A stretch of 64,000 bases of DNA, from assembly GCA_001723645.1 (NCBI GenBank), contig MDLC01000004.1, positions 38,147-102,146 of the forward strand, in the 5' to 3' direction. The stretch is from Candidatus Endobugula sertula (GTDB taxonomy: Bacteria > Pseudomonadota > Gammaproteobacteria > Pseudomonadales > Cellvibrionaceae). This document shows positions 39,806-49,926 of this stretch, piece after piece (position 1 is the stretch's first letter; each line of letters opens with the position of its first letter). The notes under the pieces were generated by a model. The model searched no databases, was not told the DNA's origin, and worked only from the letters and a program-made list of their open reading frames with translations. The position numbers and the translations under genes were made by a program.

Positions 39806-40681
39806 TTATAAACTCAAGGAGCTATCTCCAATACCCATATCCGTTAGTTGTGAACACAAAGATTCATAATCGTATTCACTCAACCCCACATATAAAAGAA
39901 TGCTGTCTTTAATGTTTTGCCACTCATAGTCTACATCCTGATTACCAAGATCCCGATGATTGCCACAGATATGCTCCGCTATTTTGAGTATGGCTAATAG
40001 TGTGCGCTTTTTAGAATCTTCGTTGTCATTATTAATGACTGATTCGGCATGATGGTGTTGGTGGATGGCTACGCTGATATAGGAGGGTAGGTTCCATGAT
40101 TTGGCAACATAGTAGCCAACAACGGCATGATTGGTTTGTATCAGTTCGTTTTCTACATCGGTGATAGTGACATTTTCCCGACTATAGGATTCTTTGATGA
40201 TGGTGGGGTAATCATCAAAACGCATGGTCAGTAATGGAACACCACAGTTATGAAACAAGCCCAAACTGTATGCCTCATCTGGAGAAGAGTATCCGATCTG
40301 CTTAGCAATGGTGCTACAGGCCATAGCAATTTCCATGGCATTATCCCAAAAACTGCCCAGAGCAATAATGTCATCATTAGAGAGCTCTCCACGAATGGAC
40401 AGAGCATTCACCAGATTAATAACACTATCTGATCCCATCAGGTTAACCGCTTGGTTAATGGAGGTGATTTTATTGCTAAGCCCGTATAGGGGGGAGTTCA
40501 CCGTTTTGAGGACTTTTCCCGATAGGCCGACATCCTGGCTGATCAGTTCGCTAATGCGTTCCAGCGAGCTGTTTTGCATGGCTTGTTCCATTTGCAAATC
40601 AACCATGATCTGCGGTTGAGGAGGGATATGGGTTCCTTTTAGAACACTTTCAATCTGTTCTTCGGAGAGATTAATCGACAC
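39806..40681 (-). CDS. HDOD domain signalling protein
   Basis: A 291-residue single-domain HDOD protein. Such proteins are linked to two-component and c-di-GMP signalling but lack the metal-binding HD pair. Visible blocks are IPPQPQIMVDLQMEQAM, ISQDVGLSGKVLKTVNSPLYG, INQAVNLMGSDSVINLV, AYSLGLFHNCGVPLLTM, and TNHAVVGYYVAKSWNLP followed by AIHQHHHAE. The start is placed at GTG 40681, which has AAGGA seven bases upstream. A TTG ten codons earlier is less convincing. It stands alone and probably shares a terminator with the convergent Rsm-like RNA. Confidence 0.88.
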   Translation of the reverse strand: MSINLSEEQIESVLKGTHIPPQPQIMVDLQMEQAMQNSSLERISELISQDVGLSGKVLKTVNSPLYGLSNKITSINQAVNLMGSDSVINLVNALSIRGELSNDDIIALGSFWDNAMEIAMACSTIAKQIGYSSPDEAYSLGLFHNCGVPLLTMRFDDYPTIIKESYSRENVTITDVENELIQTNHAVVGYYVAKSWNLPSYISVAIHQHHHAESVINNDNEDSKKRTLLAILKIAEHICGNHRDLGNQDVDYEWQNIKDSILLYVGLSEYDYESLCSQLTDMGIGDSSLSL

Positions 40682-40897
40682 AAACAATTCCTTGCAATAC
40701 GATGGAATCAAACCTTACTATGTTCAGAGAATCAAGTGTATCGTGCAAGACCCGCTCTCTGTTTGCATAGAAGCCCGGGAAATAATTATTGTTTTAAGTG
40801 TAGACGAAATTTAGTTGGGTGAGCTTTTAAATGGGTTCTTTTTAATAGTGATTTACCGAGTATTGGATCAGTAGGGCTGGAGCACTTTGAAAGGGTG

Positions 40898-41563
40898 CTA
40901 TTTTATATCTGATCTCAGGCTGATAATAGGCCATTGCTGTTCTTCCGCTAACGCTCGCAAATGGTCATCAGGGTCAACAACAATCGCATAGTCGGCATAG
41001 TGTAATAAAGGGGCATCATTAATGGAGTCACTATAAAAAGTAATAGATTTTGCCTGTTGTCCTTGCTTTTTTAACCATCGTTCCAGACGACGAACTTTAC
41101 CTTCTTGATAGCAGGGATCACCCACAATGTTGCCGGTAAAATGTCCATCAATGACCTCTGGGTCTGTCGCCAGTAAATTATCAATTTTCAGGGCATCAAC
41201 AATCGGAGCGGTGACAAAACGGTTAGTGGCAGTAATAACTAACAGGGTATCACCTTGGGAACGGTGCTTTTGCAGTAAGGTTTCTGCTTTGACCAGCCTG
41301 ATAGGAGCAATATTAGTTTCCATAAACTCTTTCTGCAATTGTGCCAGTGTGTTCTGGCTGAGTGCCATTAATGGTTCTAAGACAAAGCGTTGGTACTCGA
41401 AGATATCCAGTGTTCTGTTTTTATATTCTTGATAAAAACGATTATTTTCCTTTTCATAATGCTCAGCATCTACCATACCTTTAGCAATGATAAAACGAAT
41501 CCATTCGTAGTCGCTATCTCCTCCAATCAGTGTGTTATCAAGGTCAAAAATGGCTAAATTCAT
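40898..41563 (-). CDS. HAD-superfamily IB phosphatase
   Basis: A 221-residue HAD hydrolase of the SerB-like IB group. The nucleophile motif is LAIFDLDNTLIGGDSDYEW, motif II is LLVITATNRF, motif III a lysine in QEGKVRRLERW, and motif IV YSDSINDAPLL. The length and C1-type helical cap fit. The ATG at 41563 is preferred over a TTG four codons earlier because GGAG lies just upstream. It is divergent from rppH, as its orthologue is in Pseudomonas. The substrate, possibly a phosphoserine-like or sugar phosphate, is not known. Confidence 0.88.
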   Translation of the reverse strand: MNLAIFDLDNTLIGGDSDYEWIRFIIAKGMVDAEHYEKENNRFYQEYKNRTLDIFEYQRFVLEPLMALSQNTLAQLQKEFMETNIAPIRLVKAETLLQKHRSQGDTLLVITATNRFVTAPIVDALKIDNLLATDPEVIDGHFTGNIVGDPCYQEGKVRRLERWLKKQGQQAKSITFYSDSINDAPLLHYADYAIVVDPDDHLRALAEEQQWPIISLRSDIK

Positions 41564-41756
41564 AGGGGACTCCAAAGAGAAGCAGGGTGACTACGGTGGT
41601 GGTGCTTTTTTTATGGTGCAAACTGAGGCGTTGCAGGATACCCTTTACACTATTTAACGGCAAGCTTAACGTATTCTGTGGTACAGTTAGACGAGTATTC
41701 AAATACATTGATTAATCAGCGCTTTGTGGTAATTATCAGTCATAGAGGAGGCTAAT

Positions 41757-42281
41757 GTGATTGATGCAGACGGATATCGTGCTAATGTAGGTATTATAAT
41801 CAGTAATACTGTGGGGCAGGTGTTATGGGCGCGTAGAGCTGGTGGTATTAATGCCTGGCAGTTTCCTCAGGGAGGAATGAATGAAGGAGAGACCCCGGAA
41901 CAGGCTTTGTATCGAGAACTTTATGAAGAGGTAGGTCTTAAACCTGAACATGTAGAGATTATTGCAGTGACTAAAGGGTGGTTAAATTATGAATTACCTA
42001 AGCAGTTTGTTCGTGAATATCAATCTCCAGTATGTATTGGACAGAAACAGAAATGGTTTCTGCTAAAGCTGTTGGTAGATGATAGTGAGATTACTTTAGA
42101 CCAATCAGATCCTGTTGAATTTGATGAGTGGCAATGGGTGAGTTATTGGTACCCGGTTAACCAAGTTATTGCTTTTAAGCGTAATGTTTATTGTCGAGCA
42201 CTCAAGGAATTGTCAGTTCATCATAGCCGTATTGAAGCTCAATATAGACAAAATAAAAATAGTGGTCATGTCCACCCATAG
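41757..42281 (+). CDS. rppH: RNA pyrophosphohydrolase
   Basis: Nudix hydrolase that removes pyrophosphate from mRNA 5' ends and triggers RNase E decay. The 174-residue protein begins [15 protein letters not shown] and has a complete Nudix box from [18 protein letters not shown] to EEVGL (Gx5Ex7REUxEExGU). It then has [12 protein letters not shown] and GQKQKWFLL, typical of RppH. The GTG start at 41757 is supported by AGAGGAGGCTAAT. ptsP begins 18 bases downstream, so they form an operon. Confidence 0.96.
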   Translation: MIDADGYRANVGIIISNTVGQVLWARRAGGINAWQFPQGGMNEGETPEQALYRELYEEVGLKPEHVEIIAVTKGWLNYELPKQFVREYQSPVCIGQKQKWFLLKLLVDDSEITLDQSDPVEFDEWQWVSYWYPVNQVIAFKRNVYCRALKELSVHHSRIEAQYRQNKNSGHVHP

Positions 42282-42299
42282 TAATAAAAAACGACTTGT

Positions 42300-44591
42300 A
42301 TGTTAGATTCCTTAAGAGCCATTACCCAAGAAGTTAATGCTGCCGATAGTCTAGAGGCGGCAATGAAGATCATCGTTAATCGGACCCGTTTAACGATGTC
42401 GACTCAAATGTGTTCTATTTATTTGCGAAATGAACATGAAGAATTTGTGCTGCGAGCAACGGAAGGCTTGAATGCCACGGCGGTTAATCAAGTTAAAGTA
42501 ACCCGAGAGGTAGGGTTGATTGGTTATGTTGCCCGTCGTGGTGAGCCTATTAACCTTGAAAATGCCAGAGAACACCCACAATACCGATATTTCCCAGAAA
42601 CTGGTGAAGAGCGTTTTAGCTCGTTCTTGGGGGTACCTATAGTACATCAACGTGAGGTGTTAGGTGTGCTCGCGGTTCAGCAAGGTGAGCGACGGCGTTT
42701 TGATGATGCAGAAGAAGCATTTTTGGTTACCCTGTGTGCGCAGTTGTCCGGCTTGATTGCCCACACTGAAGCGATTCATAGCGCTGATGAAATTGACAAT
42801 AAATCCATTGATGTTCGTTTTAAAGGAGTCGCCGGTTCTCCTGGTGTGTCTATTGGTACGGCAGTGGTGTTTTCTCCTGAGGCAGACCTTGATAGTGTGC
42901 CTTACCAGAAATGTACGGATACGGAAGGTGAACTGACCTTTTTCTTTTCTTCCCTGATTGCTGCACGCAATGATATCAAGGCTTTGGGAAGTAAGTTAAA
43001 AGATCGTCTGAGTTCGGAAGAGCAAGGGCTATTTGATGCTTATCTGGCTATGTTAGATGATACGTCTTTGGCGAGAGAAGTCACAGAAGATATTAAGCAG
43101 GGTGTTGTAGCGCCTTATGCCTGGAGTCGGGTGATTCTGAATCATGCGCAAACCTTCGCCAGTATGCATGATCCCTATTTGCGGGAAAGGGCAGCGGATG
43201 TACGTGATTTGGGACGGCGTGTGCTTGCTTATCTGCAGAACTCACCTAACCGAGAAAAGGATTATCCGGATAATACCGTTTTGCTGGGGGATGAACTGAC
43301 GGCTTCTGTACTGGGTGAAATTCCCAAAGACAAGCTGGTTGGCTTGGTGTCGGTTAAAGGCTCTGGTAACTCTCATATTGCCATTTTGGCAAGAGCGATG
43401 GGGATTCCTACGGTGATGGGTGTAGTTGATTTGCCGTTTACCCAGTTGGAAGGCCATTCAGTGGTTGTTGATGGTTATAGAGGTAATATTTACTTTAACC
43501 CTAGTGAGGAAATGATTCGGGAATTTAAGATTCTGATTCAGGAAGATTACGAAATTACCCGACATTATGAAACCTTACGTCATCTCCCCTGTGAAACTCT
43601 TGATAATCACCGTGTCCCGTTATGGGTTAATACAGGCTTAATGGCTGATATTTTACGTTCTATTGAGCGTGGTGCAGAAGGTGTGGGCCTGTACCGTACC
43701 GAGGTGCCTTTCCTGCTGCGTGATCGCTTTCCGACCGAAGAAGATCAGCGGAAAATCTATCGTGAACATTTGGAAACCTTTGCTCCTCATACAGTGACGA
43801 TGAGAACTCTGGATGTGGGAGGAGATAAGTCGTTAAGTTATTTTCCCATAGAAGAGGCAAATCCGTTTTTGGGTTGGCGTGGTATTCGGGTGACTCTGGA
43901 TCATCCGGAAATTTTTCTAGCTCAAGTCAGGGCAATGATGAAAGCCTCTGAAGGTCTCAATAACCTACGTATTATGTTGCCCATGGTTAGCCATACCTCA
44001 GAACTGGAAATGGCGCAAACGTTAATTCATCGGGCGCATGCGGAGTTGTTGGAAGAAGGTGGTGATATTGAGTTACCCCCTATCGGTGTGATGATTGAAG
44101 TTCCAGCGGCAGTGTATCAGGCAAAAGAGCTGGCTGCACGTGCGGATTTTTTATCCGTGGGGAGTAATGATTTAACGCAGTACCTATTAGCGGTTGATCG
44201 TAACAATCCACGAGTGGCAGACCTTTATAACTCTTACCACCCTGCAGTACTCCAAGCACTTCAGTATGTTGTTAAAGCCGCCCATAGTCAGGGAACTCCT
44301 GTAAGTATTTGTGGCGAATTAGCGGGTGATCCAGGTGCGGCTATCCTATTAATGGCAATGGGGTACGATGTATTATCGATGAACTCGACCAATCTACCAC
44401 GGGTAAAATCAGTGATTCGAGCGATTACTCTGGATCAAGCAGAAAGACTACTAACCAGTGTGATGAAGTTAGCAGATGCTACAATCATTAATCAGTATGT
44501 TGAGAGAACGATACGCCGCCTTGGGGTTAAAGACCGCCCTGAGTCTTTAGATACTTTCTCCTTGTCTAAAGAGGGATGTGAAACATCGTGA
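42300..44591 (+). CDS. ptsP: Phosphoenolpyruvate-protein phosphotransferase PtsP (EI-Ntr)
   Basis: First enzyme of the nitrogen-related PTS, passing phosphate from PEP to NPr. The 763-residue protein has an N-terminal GAF domain (about 1-165; NRTRLTMSTQMCSIYLR, FLGVPIVHQREVLGVLAVQ). The PTS enzyme I part has phospho-acceptor H359 in GSGNSHIAILARAMGIP. The TIM-barrel PEP-binding domain has GAEGVGLYRTEVPFL, SVGSNDLTQYLLAVDRN and SICGELAGDPGAAILL with the catalytic Cys. It is the regulatory, not the sugar-uptake, form. Its 3' end overlaps the convergent NRDE gene by 26 bases. Confidence 0.96.
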   Translation: MLDSLRAITQEVNAADSLEAAMKIIVNRTRLTMSTQMCSIYLRNEHEEFVLRATEGLNATAVNQVKVTREVGLIGYVARRGEPINLENAREHPQYRYFPETGEERFSSFLGVPIVHQREVLGVLAVQQGERRRFDDAEEAFLVTLCAQLSGLIAHTEAIHSADEIDNKSIDVRFKGVAGSPGVSIGTAVVFSPEADLDSVPYQKCTDTEGELTFFFSSLIAARNDIKALGSKLKDRLSSEEQGLFDAYLAMLDDTSLAREVTEDIKQGVVAPYAWSRVILNHAQTFASMHDPYLRERAADVRDLGRRVLAYLQNSPNREKDYPDNTVLLGDELTASVLGEIPKDKLVGLVSVKGSGNSHIAILARAMGIPTVMGVVDLPFTQLEGHSVVVDGYRGNIYFNPSEEMIREFKILIQEDYEITRHYETLRHLPCETLDNHRVPLWVNTGLMADILRSIERGAEGVGLYRTEVPFLLRDRFPTEEDQRKIYREHLETFAPHTVTMRTLDVGGDKSLSYFPIEEANPFLGWRGIRVTLDHPEIFLAQVRAMMKASEGLNNLRIMLPMVSHTSELEMAQTLIHRAHAELLEEGGDIELPPIGVMIEVPAAVYQAKELAARADFLSVGSNDLTQYLLAVDRNNPRVADLYNSYHPAVLQALQYVVKAAHSQGTPVSICGELAGDPGAAILLMAMGYDVLSMNSTNLPRVKSVIRAITLDQAERLLTSVMKLADATIINQYVERTIRRLGVKDRPESLDTFSLSKEGCETS

Positions 44592-45351
44592 TACCCTCTT
44601 CGCTCGAACTATTGCTCGGCCCATAACTTTTTTCACTAACACAAATGCTGTTATGATTGATGGTTAATATTGTTGATGCCCTGGTCCCGTAATCGGGGAG
44701 TGTAATAAACGCGGCTGAGAGCGCCTTTTCTCGCTCATAGCTAACGCCAGTTTGTGGAAGAGTATCGTCGTCAGCCAATGAACTATCTTCCAGAAAGCGC
44801 CGTAGTGTGTAGTGATATTGCTGAATATCGCTTTGATTATCAAGGGCGTGTCGCAAATATTCCTTGCCTCTTTCCACTTTAGGCCAGTTGCTATCCAATA
44901 AATGGTTGCTTAAACCGTAGACACCAGACGCTAGTTGAATAATGCCGTCCTGACGATTGCTGAGGTAAAATAGCTCACGTTTATCGGATGTCAATTCCCC
45001 TACTAATAAGTTAAAACCTCTATAACGCATTTTACTCGCTTCAACGGCTAGCAGGTAATCGCTGGGGCTTTGATTACCTGTTAAAAACCCCCGAGTTAAT
45101 GCTCCTCTGGAGAGTGGATTGTTAACGACAATATCAGGCTCTCGTACATTAGTGACAGCTGCAAAACGCCCATCGACAGTAATACCCATCCAGGTTCCTC
45201 CCCCAACAAGATCCCGACCTGCCAGTATTTTGGGATGCGCTTGCCAATAATGAACTGCCGCTGTGGGGCGTTGATAAAATTCGTCACGGTTGGCCGCTGC
45301 AATAAAAGGAATCGAGGAGGTATCGTCAAAAGAAAATAAAATCAGGCACAT
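44566..45351 (-). CDS. NRDE-family protein (TANGO2-like)
   Basis: A 261-residue member of the NRDE (TANGO2) family, with C2 following the initiator Met as in Ntn hydrolases (MCLILFSF). The eponymous motif is in AANRDEFYQRPTA. The family blocks ILAGRDLVGGGTWMGI and RFAAVTNVR follow, then GVYGLSNHLLDSNWPKV. The cellular role is unresolved; eukaryotic homologues are linked to heme and lipid handling. It is divergent from lgt with 141 bases between them. Confidence 0.9.
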   Translation of the reverse strand: MCLILFSFDDTSSIPFIAAANRDEFYQRPTAAVHYWQAHPKILAGRDLVGGGTWMGITVDGRFAAVTNVREPDIVVNNPLSRGALTRGFLTGNQSPSDYLLAVEASKMRYRGFNLLVGELTSDKRELFYLSNRQDGIIQLASGVYGLSNHLLDSNWPKVERGKEYLRHALDNQSDIQQYHYTLRRFLEDSSLADDDTLPQTGVSYEREKALSAAFITLPDYGTRASTILTINHNSICVSEKSYGPSNSSSEEGITMFHIPL

Positions 45352-45492
45352 AGGGTTTGATATAATATCGTGGTGGGATTGGCTGTTTCATTGCTATAGA
45401 GTAAGAAGTGCAACAGTATATCCTTTTGCTAATCTTTAGTCGTCACTGCATTATGGTATCATAGGGAAAAACTTAATCAGTCCTTTGTATCT

Positions 45493-46344
45493 ATGTTGAT
45501 ATACCCCAATTTCGACCCTGTTGCCATTTCTGTTGGCCCTCTTAATGTGCATTGGTACGGCATTATGTACCTGTTGGCATTTGCGGTAGCCTGGCGTCTG
45601 GCACTAAGCCGTGCAAAACAGCCGCATTCACCAATTACCGTTTCTCAGGTTGAAGATCTGATTGTTTATGGCGCTATGGGCGTCGTGCTGGGTGGTCGGT
45701 TTGGCTACGTGATGTTTTATAATTTCGAAGCCTGGATGCATGATCCCCTATGGTTATTTCGTGTATGGGAAGGTGGAATGTCTTTCCATGGTGGATTTTT
45801 GGGAGTTGTTGTAGCAACCTATTGTTACTGTCGTCGCGTTAACGTTTCATTTTCTTCAACACTGGATTTTGTTGCGCCTTTGGCCCCTCTAGGTTTGGGG
45901 TTTGGTCGTATTGGAAATTTTATCGGTCAAGAGTTGTGGGGCCGTGCTACCAATGTTCCCTGGGGTATGGTTTTCCCCAATGATCCTGAACAATTGGTTC
46001 GACATCCCTCCCAACTATATCAGGCATTACTTGAAGGCTTAGTGTTGTTTGTTATCGTCTATTGGTTTTCCCGACAACCTCGCCCAAAACTGGCAATAGG
46101 ATCAGTGTTTTTAATTTTTTATGGAATATTCCGTTTTGCCATTGAATTTGTTCGTGAGCCTGATGGTCATCTTAAGGACCAACTGTTATTTGATTGGATG
46201 ACCCGGGGCCAATTGTTAACCATGCCGATGATTGTAGTGGGTGTGTTAATCCTGATTTGGGCGTATTATCAACAAGGAAAATCGCAGGGCAAAAATACAC
46301 AAACCAGTGACGATAAAACCTCAGTGACTGCCGATAGTCAATAG
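45493..46344 (+). CDS. lgt: Prolipoprotein diacylglyceryl transferase
   Basis: Inner-membrane enzyme adding diacylglycerol to the lipobox cysteine of prolipoproteins. The 283-residue, seven-helix protein has HWYGIMYLLAF near the N-terminus, GGRFGYVMFYN, the HGG motif MSFHGGFLGVV, and the Lgt signature GFGRIGNFIGQELWGR. The essential Arg and Asn of that signature are conserved. The later position, usually Asn, reads Gly here (NFIGQE for NFINGE). The C-terminal tail after the last helix is Gln/Ser/Lys rich. thyA follows 12 bases downstream. Confidence 0.95.
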   Translation: MLIYPNFDPVAISVGPLNVHWYGIMYLLAFAVAWRLALSRAKQPHSPITVSQVEDLIVYGAMGVVLGGRFGYVMFYNFEAWMHDPLWLFRVWEGGMSFHGGFLGVVVATYCYCRRVNVSFSSTLDFVAPLAPLGLGFGRIGNFIGQELWGRATNVPWGMVFPNDPEQLVRHPSQLYQALLEGLVLFVIVYWFSRQPRPKLAIGSVFLIFYGIFRFAIEFVREPDGHLKDQLLFDWMTRGQLLTMPMIVVGVLILIWAYYQQGKSQGKNTQTSDDKTSVTADSQ

Positions 46345-46356
46345 AGTAAGATAATC

Positions 46357-47190
46357 ATGAGACAGTATTTGGATTTATTGGATGATGTGTTAAAGCATGG
46401 TGTGCAGAAAAGTGACCGAACCGGAACTGGCACCTTATCTGTTTTTGGTCGACAGTATCGCCACAACTTGCAAGAAGGTTTCCCTTTATTAACCACTAAA
46501 AAGCTGCATTTCAAAAGTATTGCCAATGAGCTAATTTGGTTTTTAAACGGTGATACCAATACCCAATGGCTCAACGAAAAGGGCGTGTCCATTTGGGATG
46601 AATGGGCCACTGAAGATGGAAGCTTGGGACCTATTTACGGACAGCAATGGACTGCATGGCCCACTAAAGATGGTGGAACTATCAACCAGATTGACTACGT
46701 TGTTGATTGCCTTAAAAATAATCCTGATAGTCGCCGTATTTTATTTCATGGTTGGAATGTGGAGTATTTACCCGATGAATCCATCAGCCCACAAAAAAAC
46801 GTCAAGCAAGGTCTTATGGCTTTGCCGCCCTGCCATCTTTTGTACCAATTTTATGTAGCCAATAATCAACTGTCTGCCCAGTTACTCATCCGTAGTTCAG
46901 ATTCCTTTTTGGGATTGCCCTATAATACGGCGAGTTTGGCATTATTGGTACATATGTTGGCACAACAATGTGATTTGGATGTAGGGGACGTGATTATCGT
47001 AACCGGAGATTTGCATATTTATTCCAACCATCTCGAACAGGTTAAAACCCAACTATCTCGAGAACCCAGAGCACTCCCTACACTGAAAATCAATCGTAAA
47101 CCTGATTCAATTTATGAGTATAAATTTGAAGATTTTGAAATTATTAATTACGACGCATATCCCAATATCAGTGCGCCTGTGGCCATTTGA
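46357..47190 (+). CDS. thyA: Thymidylate synthase
   Basis: Methylates dUMP to dTMP using methylenetetrahydrofolate. The 277-residue protein has [32 protein letters not shown], the catalytic Cys in [25 protein letters not shown] (dUMP site), [10 protein letters not shown] and the C-terminal APVAI. It is slightly longer than the 264-residue E. coli enzyme. The addition is around [24 protein letters not shown] sequence (about 130-150), as in several marine gammaproteobacteria. It is functionally linked to folA, which follows. Confidence 0.97.
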   Translation: MRQYLDLLDDVLKHGVQKSDRTGTGTLSVFGRQYRHNLQEGFPLLTTKKLHFKSIANELIWFLNGDTNTQWLNEKGVSIWDEWATEDGSLGPIYGQQWTAWPTKDGGTINQIDYVVDCLKNNPDSRRILFHGWNVEYLPDESISPQKNVKQGLMALPPCHLLYQFYVANNQLSAQLLIRSSDSFLGLPYNTASLALLVHMLAQQCDLDVGDVIIVTGDLHIYSNHLEQVKTQLSREPRALPTLKINRKPDSIYEYKFEDFEIINYDAYPNISAPVAI

Positions 47191-47248
47191 CAAGTTTATT
47201 AATAAAGCGATTGTATCGAAGCACCAATAAGAGACAATAACTCACTTA

Positions 47249-47755
47249 ATGATTACTCTCTCCATCATCGTCGCTATGGCCAATAACCGGGCTATTGGTA
47301 AAGATAACAATTTATTATGGCATTTACCTGAAGACTTGAAATATTTTAAGCGTATCACTATGGGGAAACCTATCGTCATGGGGCGTAAAACGTTTGAGTC
47401 TATCGGGCGGCCCTTGCCAGGGCGTTTGAATATTGTGATTACGCGTCAAAAAGATTGGCAGCATGAGGGTATTACTGTAGCCCACTCCATTGCACAAGCC
47501 ATTGAGCTGGCACAAGCACAATCACTGATTGATGGTATCGACGAAATTATGGTCATTGGTGGCGCAGAGATTTATCGTATCGCCCTACCACAGACTGACA
47601 GATTGTATCTGACACGGGTAGATGCTGAGATTGATGGAGATGCTTTTTTTCCTGCAGTGAGTGAAAATGAATGGAAAGAAATTGCCAGAGAATCATTTGC
47701 CGCTTCAAACAATAATCCCTATGATTATGTGTTTTCTGTGCTGGAACGTGTTTAG
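47249..47755 (+). CDS. folA: Dihydrofolate reductase
   Basis: Regenerates tetrahydrofolate. The 168-residue protein has ISIIVAMANNRAIGKDNNLLWHLPEDLKYF-type start (MANNRAIGKDN, LLWHLPEDLKYFK) with the catalytic Asp. The NADPH-binding blocks are PIVMGRKTFESIGRPLPGR and IMVIGGAEIYRIALP, followed by LYLTRVDAEIDGDAFFP. The length is normal. The lgt-thyA-folA order is that of Pseudomonas relatives, without the intervening genes found there. Confidence 0.96.
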   Translation: MITLSIIVAMANNRAIGKDNNLLWHLPEDLKYFKRITMGKPIVMGRKTFESIGRPLPGRLNIVITRQKDWQHEGITVAHSIAQAIELAQAQSLIDGIDEIMVIGGAEIYRIALPQTDRLYLTRVDAEIDGDAFFPAVSENEWKEIARESFAASNNNPYDYVFSVLERV

Positions 47756-47935
47756 AGTTTGTTGATCCTTTTTATATGGGGTACCATGACTCGTGCGTAT
47801 CTAGCACTTGATATTAAAATATAGTTAGCGTCAAATAAGTATACGGTGGCACGGTAAAGGCAGCTATTTTATGCTTGTTCTGTCCTATAAGAACACAAAC
47901 ATGTACTCCACACAGCTTCATTATCAGGAACAATA

Positions 47936-48265
47936 ATGGCTTATTTTTATTTAGCGATAGCAATTATTTTTGAAATCGCAGCAACTAGTGCCTTGAAAGC
48001 ATCTGGTCAATTCACTAAATTAGTACCTAGTATCATTGTTGTACTTGGGTATGGTGGCGCCATATATCTTTTGACCCTGATTTTGGAAACTATACCCGTA
48101 GGCATTACTTATGCGATCTGGTCAGGTGTAGGCATTGTTTTTGTCGCAATTTTTGCAGCTTTATTTTATAAGCAAATACCTGATCTTCCAGGAATAATAG
48201 GTATGGGTTTAATTCTATCTGGTGTGGTCGTCATTCATGTTTTTTCTAAAACAATAGTTCATTAA
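47936..48265 (+). CDS. Small multidrug resistance (EmrE/QacE-like) transporter
   Basis: A 109-residue, four-helix SMR antiporter. The essential membrane glutamate is present in the first helix (AIIFEIAATSALKAS). The EmrE-type signature IPVGITYAIWSGVGIVFV lies in helix 3, and helix 4 begins LPGIIGMGLILSGVV. The spacing and the SALKAS segment favour the EmrE/Qac (multidrug) branch over Gdx/SugE. It is likely a single-gene unit, with a terminator-like hairpin about 65 bases beyond its stop. Confidence 0.9.
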   Translation: MAYFYLAIAIIFEIAATSALKASGQFTKLVPSIIVVLGYGGAIYLLTLILETIPVGITYAIWSGVGIVFVAIFAALFYKQIPDLPGIIGMGLILSGVVVIHVFSKTIVH

Positions 48266-48666
48266 ATGTATCATTGGTTGTAAAGTATAACATTTGTTAA
48301 CTTTAGACCTTGCCCGTCTGTGCTATATAAACGTGACTCTTTTGATATATCTGTCACGTTTTACATGCAGATGTATCAATACATTAAAACCATTATCCAA
48401 ATACAGCGTTACCAGCAAAGTTTTTCCCCTCTATACCTCACACTGTCTTTTCTGCTCTTTGTTAAGCTGACAGGTGCGATTTTGATAGTTTGTATACGCT
48501 GGTTCTTCAATGCTGCTCGATTAATATTCCGCTTTTTAGGTGCTATGTGGCAATGGATATTGGCCTTTTTTCAGAGAGAGCCTTTCGTGTTATCATCACT
48601 GCTTTAGATGCGGTATATTAGTCAGTCTCAACAGATTTATTGAGGCTTATTATAAGGGGAATAATA
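48266..48666. other. Intergenic region between SMR transporter and ygfB
   Basis: A 95-codon frame at 48320-48607 (GTG start) has a hydrophobic middle. It starts inside the SMR terminator hairpin, lacks a ribosome binding site and resembles nothing known; I do not accept it as a gene. Otherwise nothing is seen besides the hairpin. Confidence 0.5.
48329..48362 (+). terminator. Terminator-like hairpin after the SMR gene
   Basis: AAACGTGAC and GTCACGTTT form a perfect 9-bp stem with a 15-base loop ending in a short T run. Confidence 0.6.
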
Positions 48667-49233
48667 TTGTCCGATTTAGAGTATTTAGGCTTTGATGATT
48701 TTTGTAACTTATTGATGCCTTATGGGGCTTTAAATAGCCCTGCAGAATTGCATGGTTTGTTGTGTGGTAAGTTATGTGGAGGGGCTACATTAAACCGGGA
48801 TAGCTGGTTGCAAAGTGCCTGGGAATTTCTGGATGTAACCGATACACCTGATGGTCAGGCTAATGACGAAGTTGCAAGGCTGCTGGAGATTACCTTAGCG
48901 CAACTCAACTCAGGTGACTACGATATGCAATTGTTTTTGCCTGGTGATGATACAGACCTGGATCAACGTACAATGGCTTTATCACAATGGTGTCATGGTT
49001 TTTTAACCGGGTTTGGATCAGCGGGTATTGATCCTGATCGGGAGTTTTCCAGTGATAATGCCGATGCGCTTCGTGATATGGCGTCAATTGTACAAGCTGC
49101 AGTAACTGATGGCGAGGATGAAGAAGAACAAGAATCCAGCTACTATGATTTGGCAGAATACGTGCGTGTGGTTGCGATGAATTTTTATGCAGAGCATCAT
49201 ACTGACGATGGACAAACGCCGACTTTGCACTAG
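48667..49233 (+). CDS. ygfB: UPF0149 family protein YgfB
   Basis: A 188-residue acidic protein of the UPF0149/YgfB family. Conserved blocks are LGFDDFCNLLMPYGALNSPAELHGLLCG, QWCHGFLTGFG and EYVRVVAMNFYAEH. The start is set at TTG 48667 (LSDLEYLGF) because AAGGGGA lies seven bases upstream; an in-frame TTG at 48640 has no such site. YgfB homologues usually precede pepP-ubiH, which are missing here. The biochemical role is not established, though Pseudomonas homologues act in antibiotic-resistance regulation. Confidence 0.88.
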   Translation: MSDLEYLGFDDFCNLLMPYGALNSPAELHGLLCGKLCGGATLNRDSWLQSAWEFLDVTDTPDGQANDEVARLLEITLAQLNSGDYDMQLFLPGDDTDLDQRTMALSQWCHGFLTGFGSAGIDPDREFSSDNADALRDMASIVQAAVTDGEDEEEQESSYYDLAEYVRVVAMNFYAEHHTDDGQTPTLH

Positions 49234-49530
49234 GGCAAGCGGATAATTGTCACCTCAGGTTACCTTGATGGTTAATCTATTGATTGCCATATTGATCAGC
49301 TATGGTTTGATGCCAATTTTGTTTGAAACGAGTGTGTAGGCGCAGTTTTTAATTCCTTTAGTCGTCTCTTTATCTTTTAGAGTACTATTTTTCTACGGTT
49401 GTGGCGCTGCTTAATTTATTTGGACTTGGTGAAAGAGCGAAAGCCTTTTACGTCCTTATACTTGCTAACCATAGTCATTTGTTAGGTGGGTTGTCTATCA
49501 GGATAATCAGAGTTGTGTAAGACAGTAGAC

Positions 49531-49860
49531 TTATTCAGAACATCGATAGGCTTTAAACGTCTGTTCACCGTTTTTTGGTTGAGAGCTTGCTACGATACGG
49601 TCAGCATCAATTTTCACAGCCTCATTACGTGCCAATACTGTTAATTCCTGAGTTGTTTTTTTCTGGCTTCGGTTACTATTACCAATAATTTTGGTGCGGG
49701 TTTTGGCGGATATATTGCCAACCTTTTTGCAATGCACCACTTCATTACTATTAACGAGTTTGACCGTTTTAGCTTGCTCTGAAAGCTCTACCCAAGTACA
49801 TGCACTGATCAGCAGGCTACCAGCTATAATAAGTAAACTTCTTACCGTAAAGTGATTCAT
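49531..49860 (-). CDS. DUF4156 lipoprotein
   Basis: A 109-residue predicted lipoprotein. The signal peptide ends in a clear lipobox (LLISAC, modified Cys about 21). The mature part resembles DUF4156/RcsF-like proteins, with VVHCKKVGNISAKT near the middle and a C-terminal AYRCSE. This gives a Cys pair that could form a disulfide. The arginine-basic block NSNRSQKKTTQELTVLARNEA precedes an A(D)RIV segment. It stands alone. Outer-membrane anchoring is expected because no Asp follows the Cys. Confidence 0.82.
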   Translation of the reverse strand: MNHFTVRSLLIIAGSLLISACTWVELSEQAKTVKLVNSNEVVHCKKVGNISAKTRTKIIGNSNRSQKKTTQELTVLARNEAVKIDADRIVASSQPKNGEQTFKAYRCSE

Positions 49861-49926
49861 AGAAGAAACCTGTTTGATGCGTGTGTAGCCCTAGCCACTT
49901 TATTAGCAATCACTTCACTTCTGCCA

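Noticed and set aside
48320..48607. 95-codon hydrophobic frame before ygfB
   Set aside because: Starts within a terminator hairpin, no ribosome binding site, no homologous pattern.
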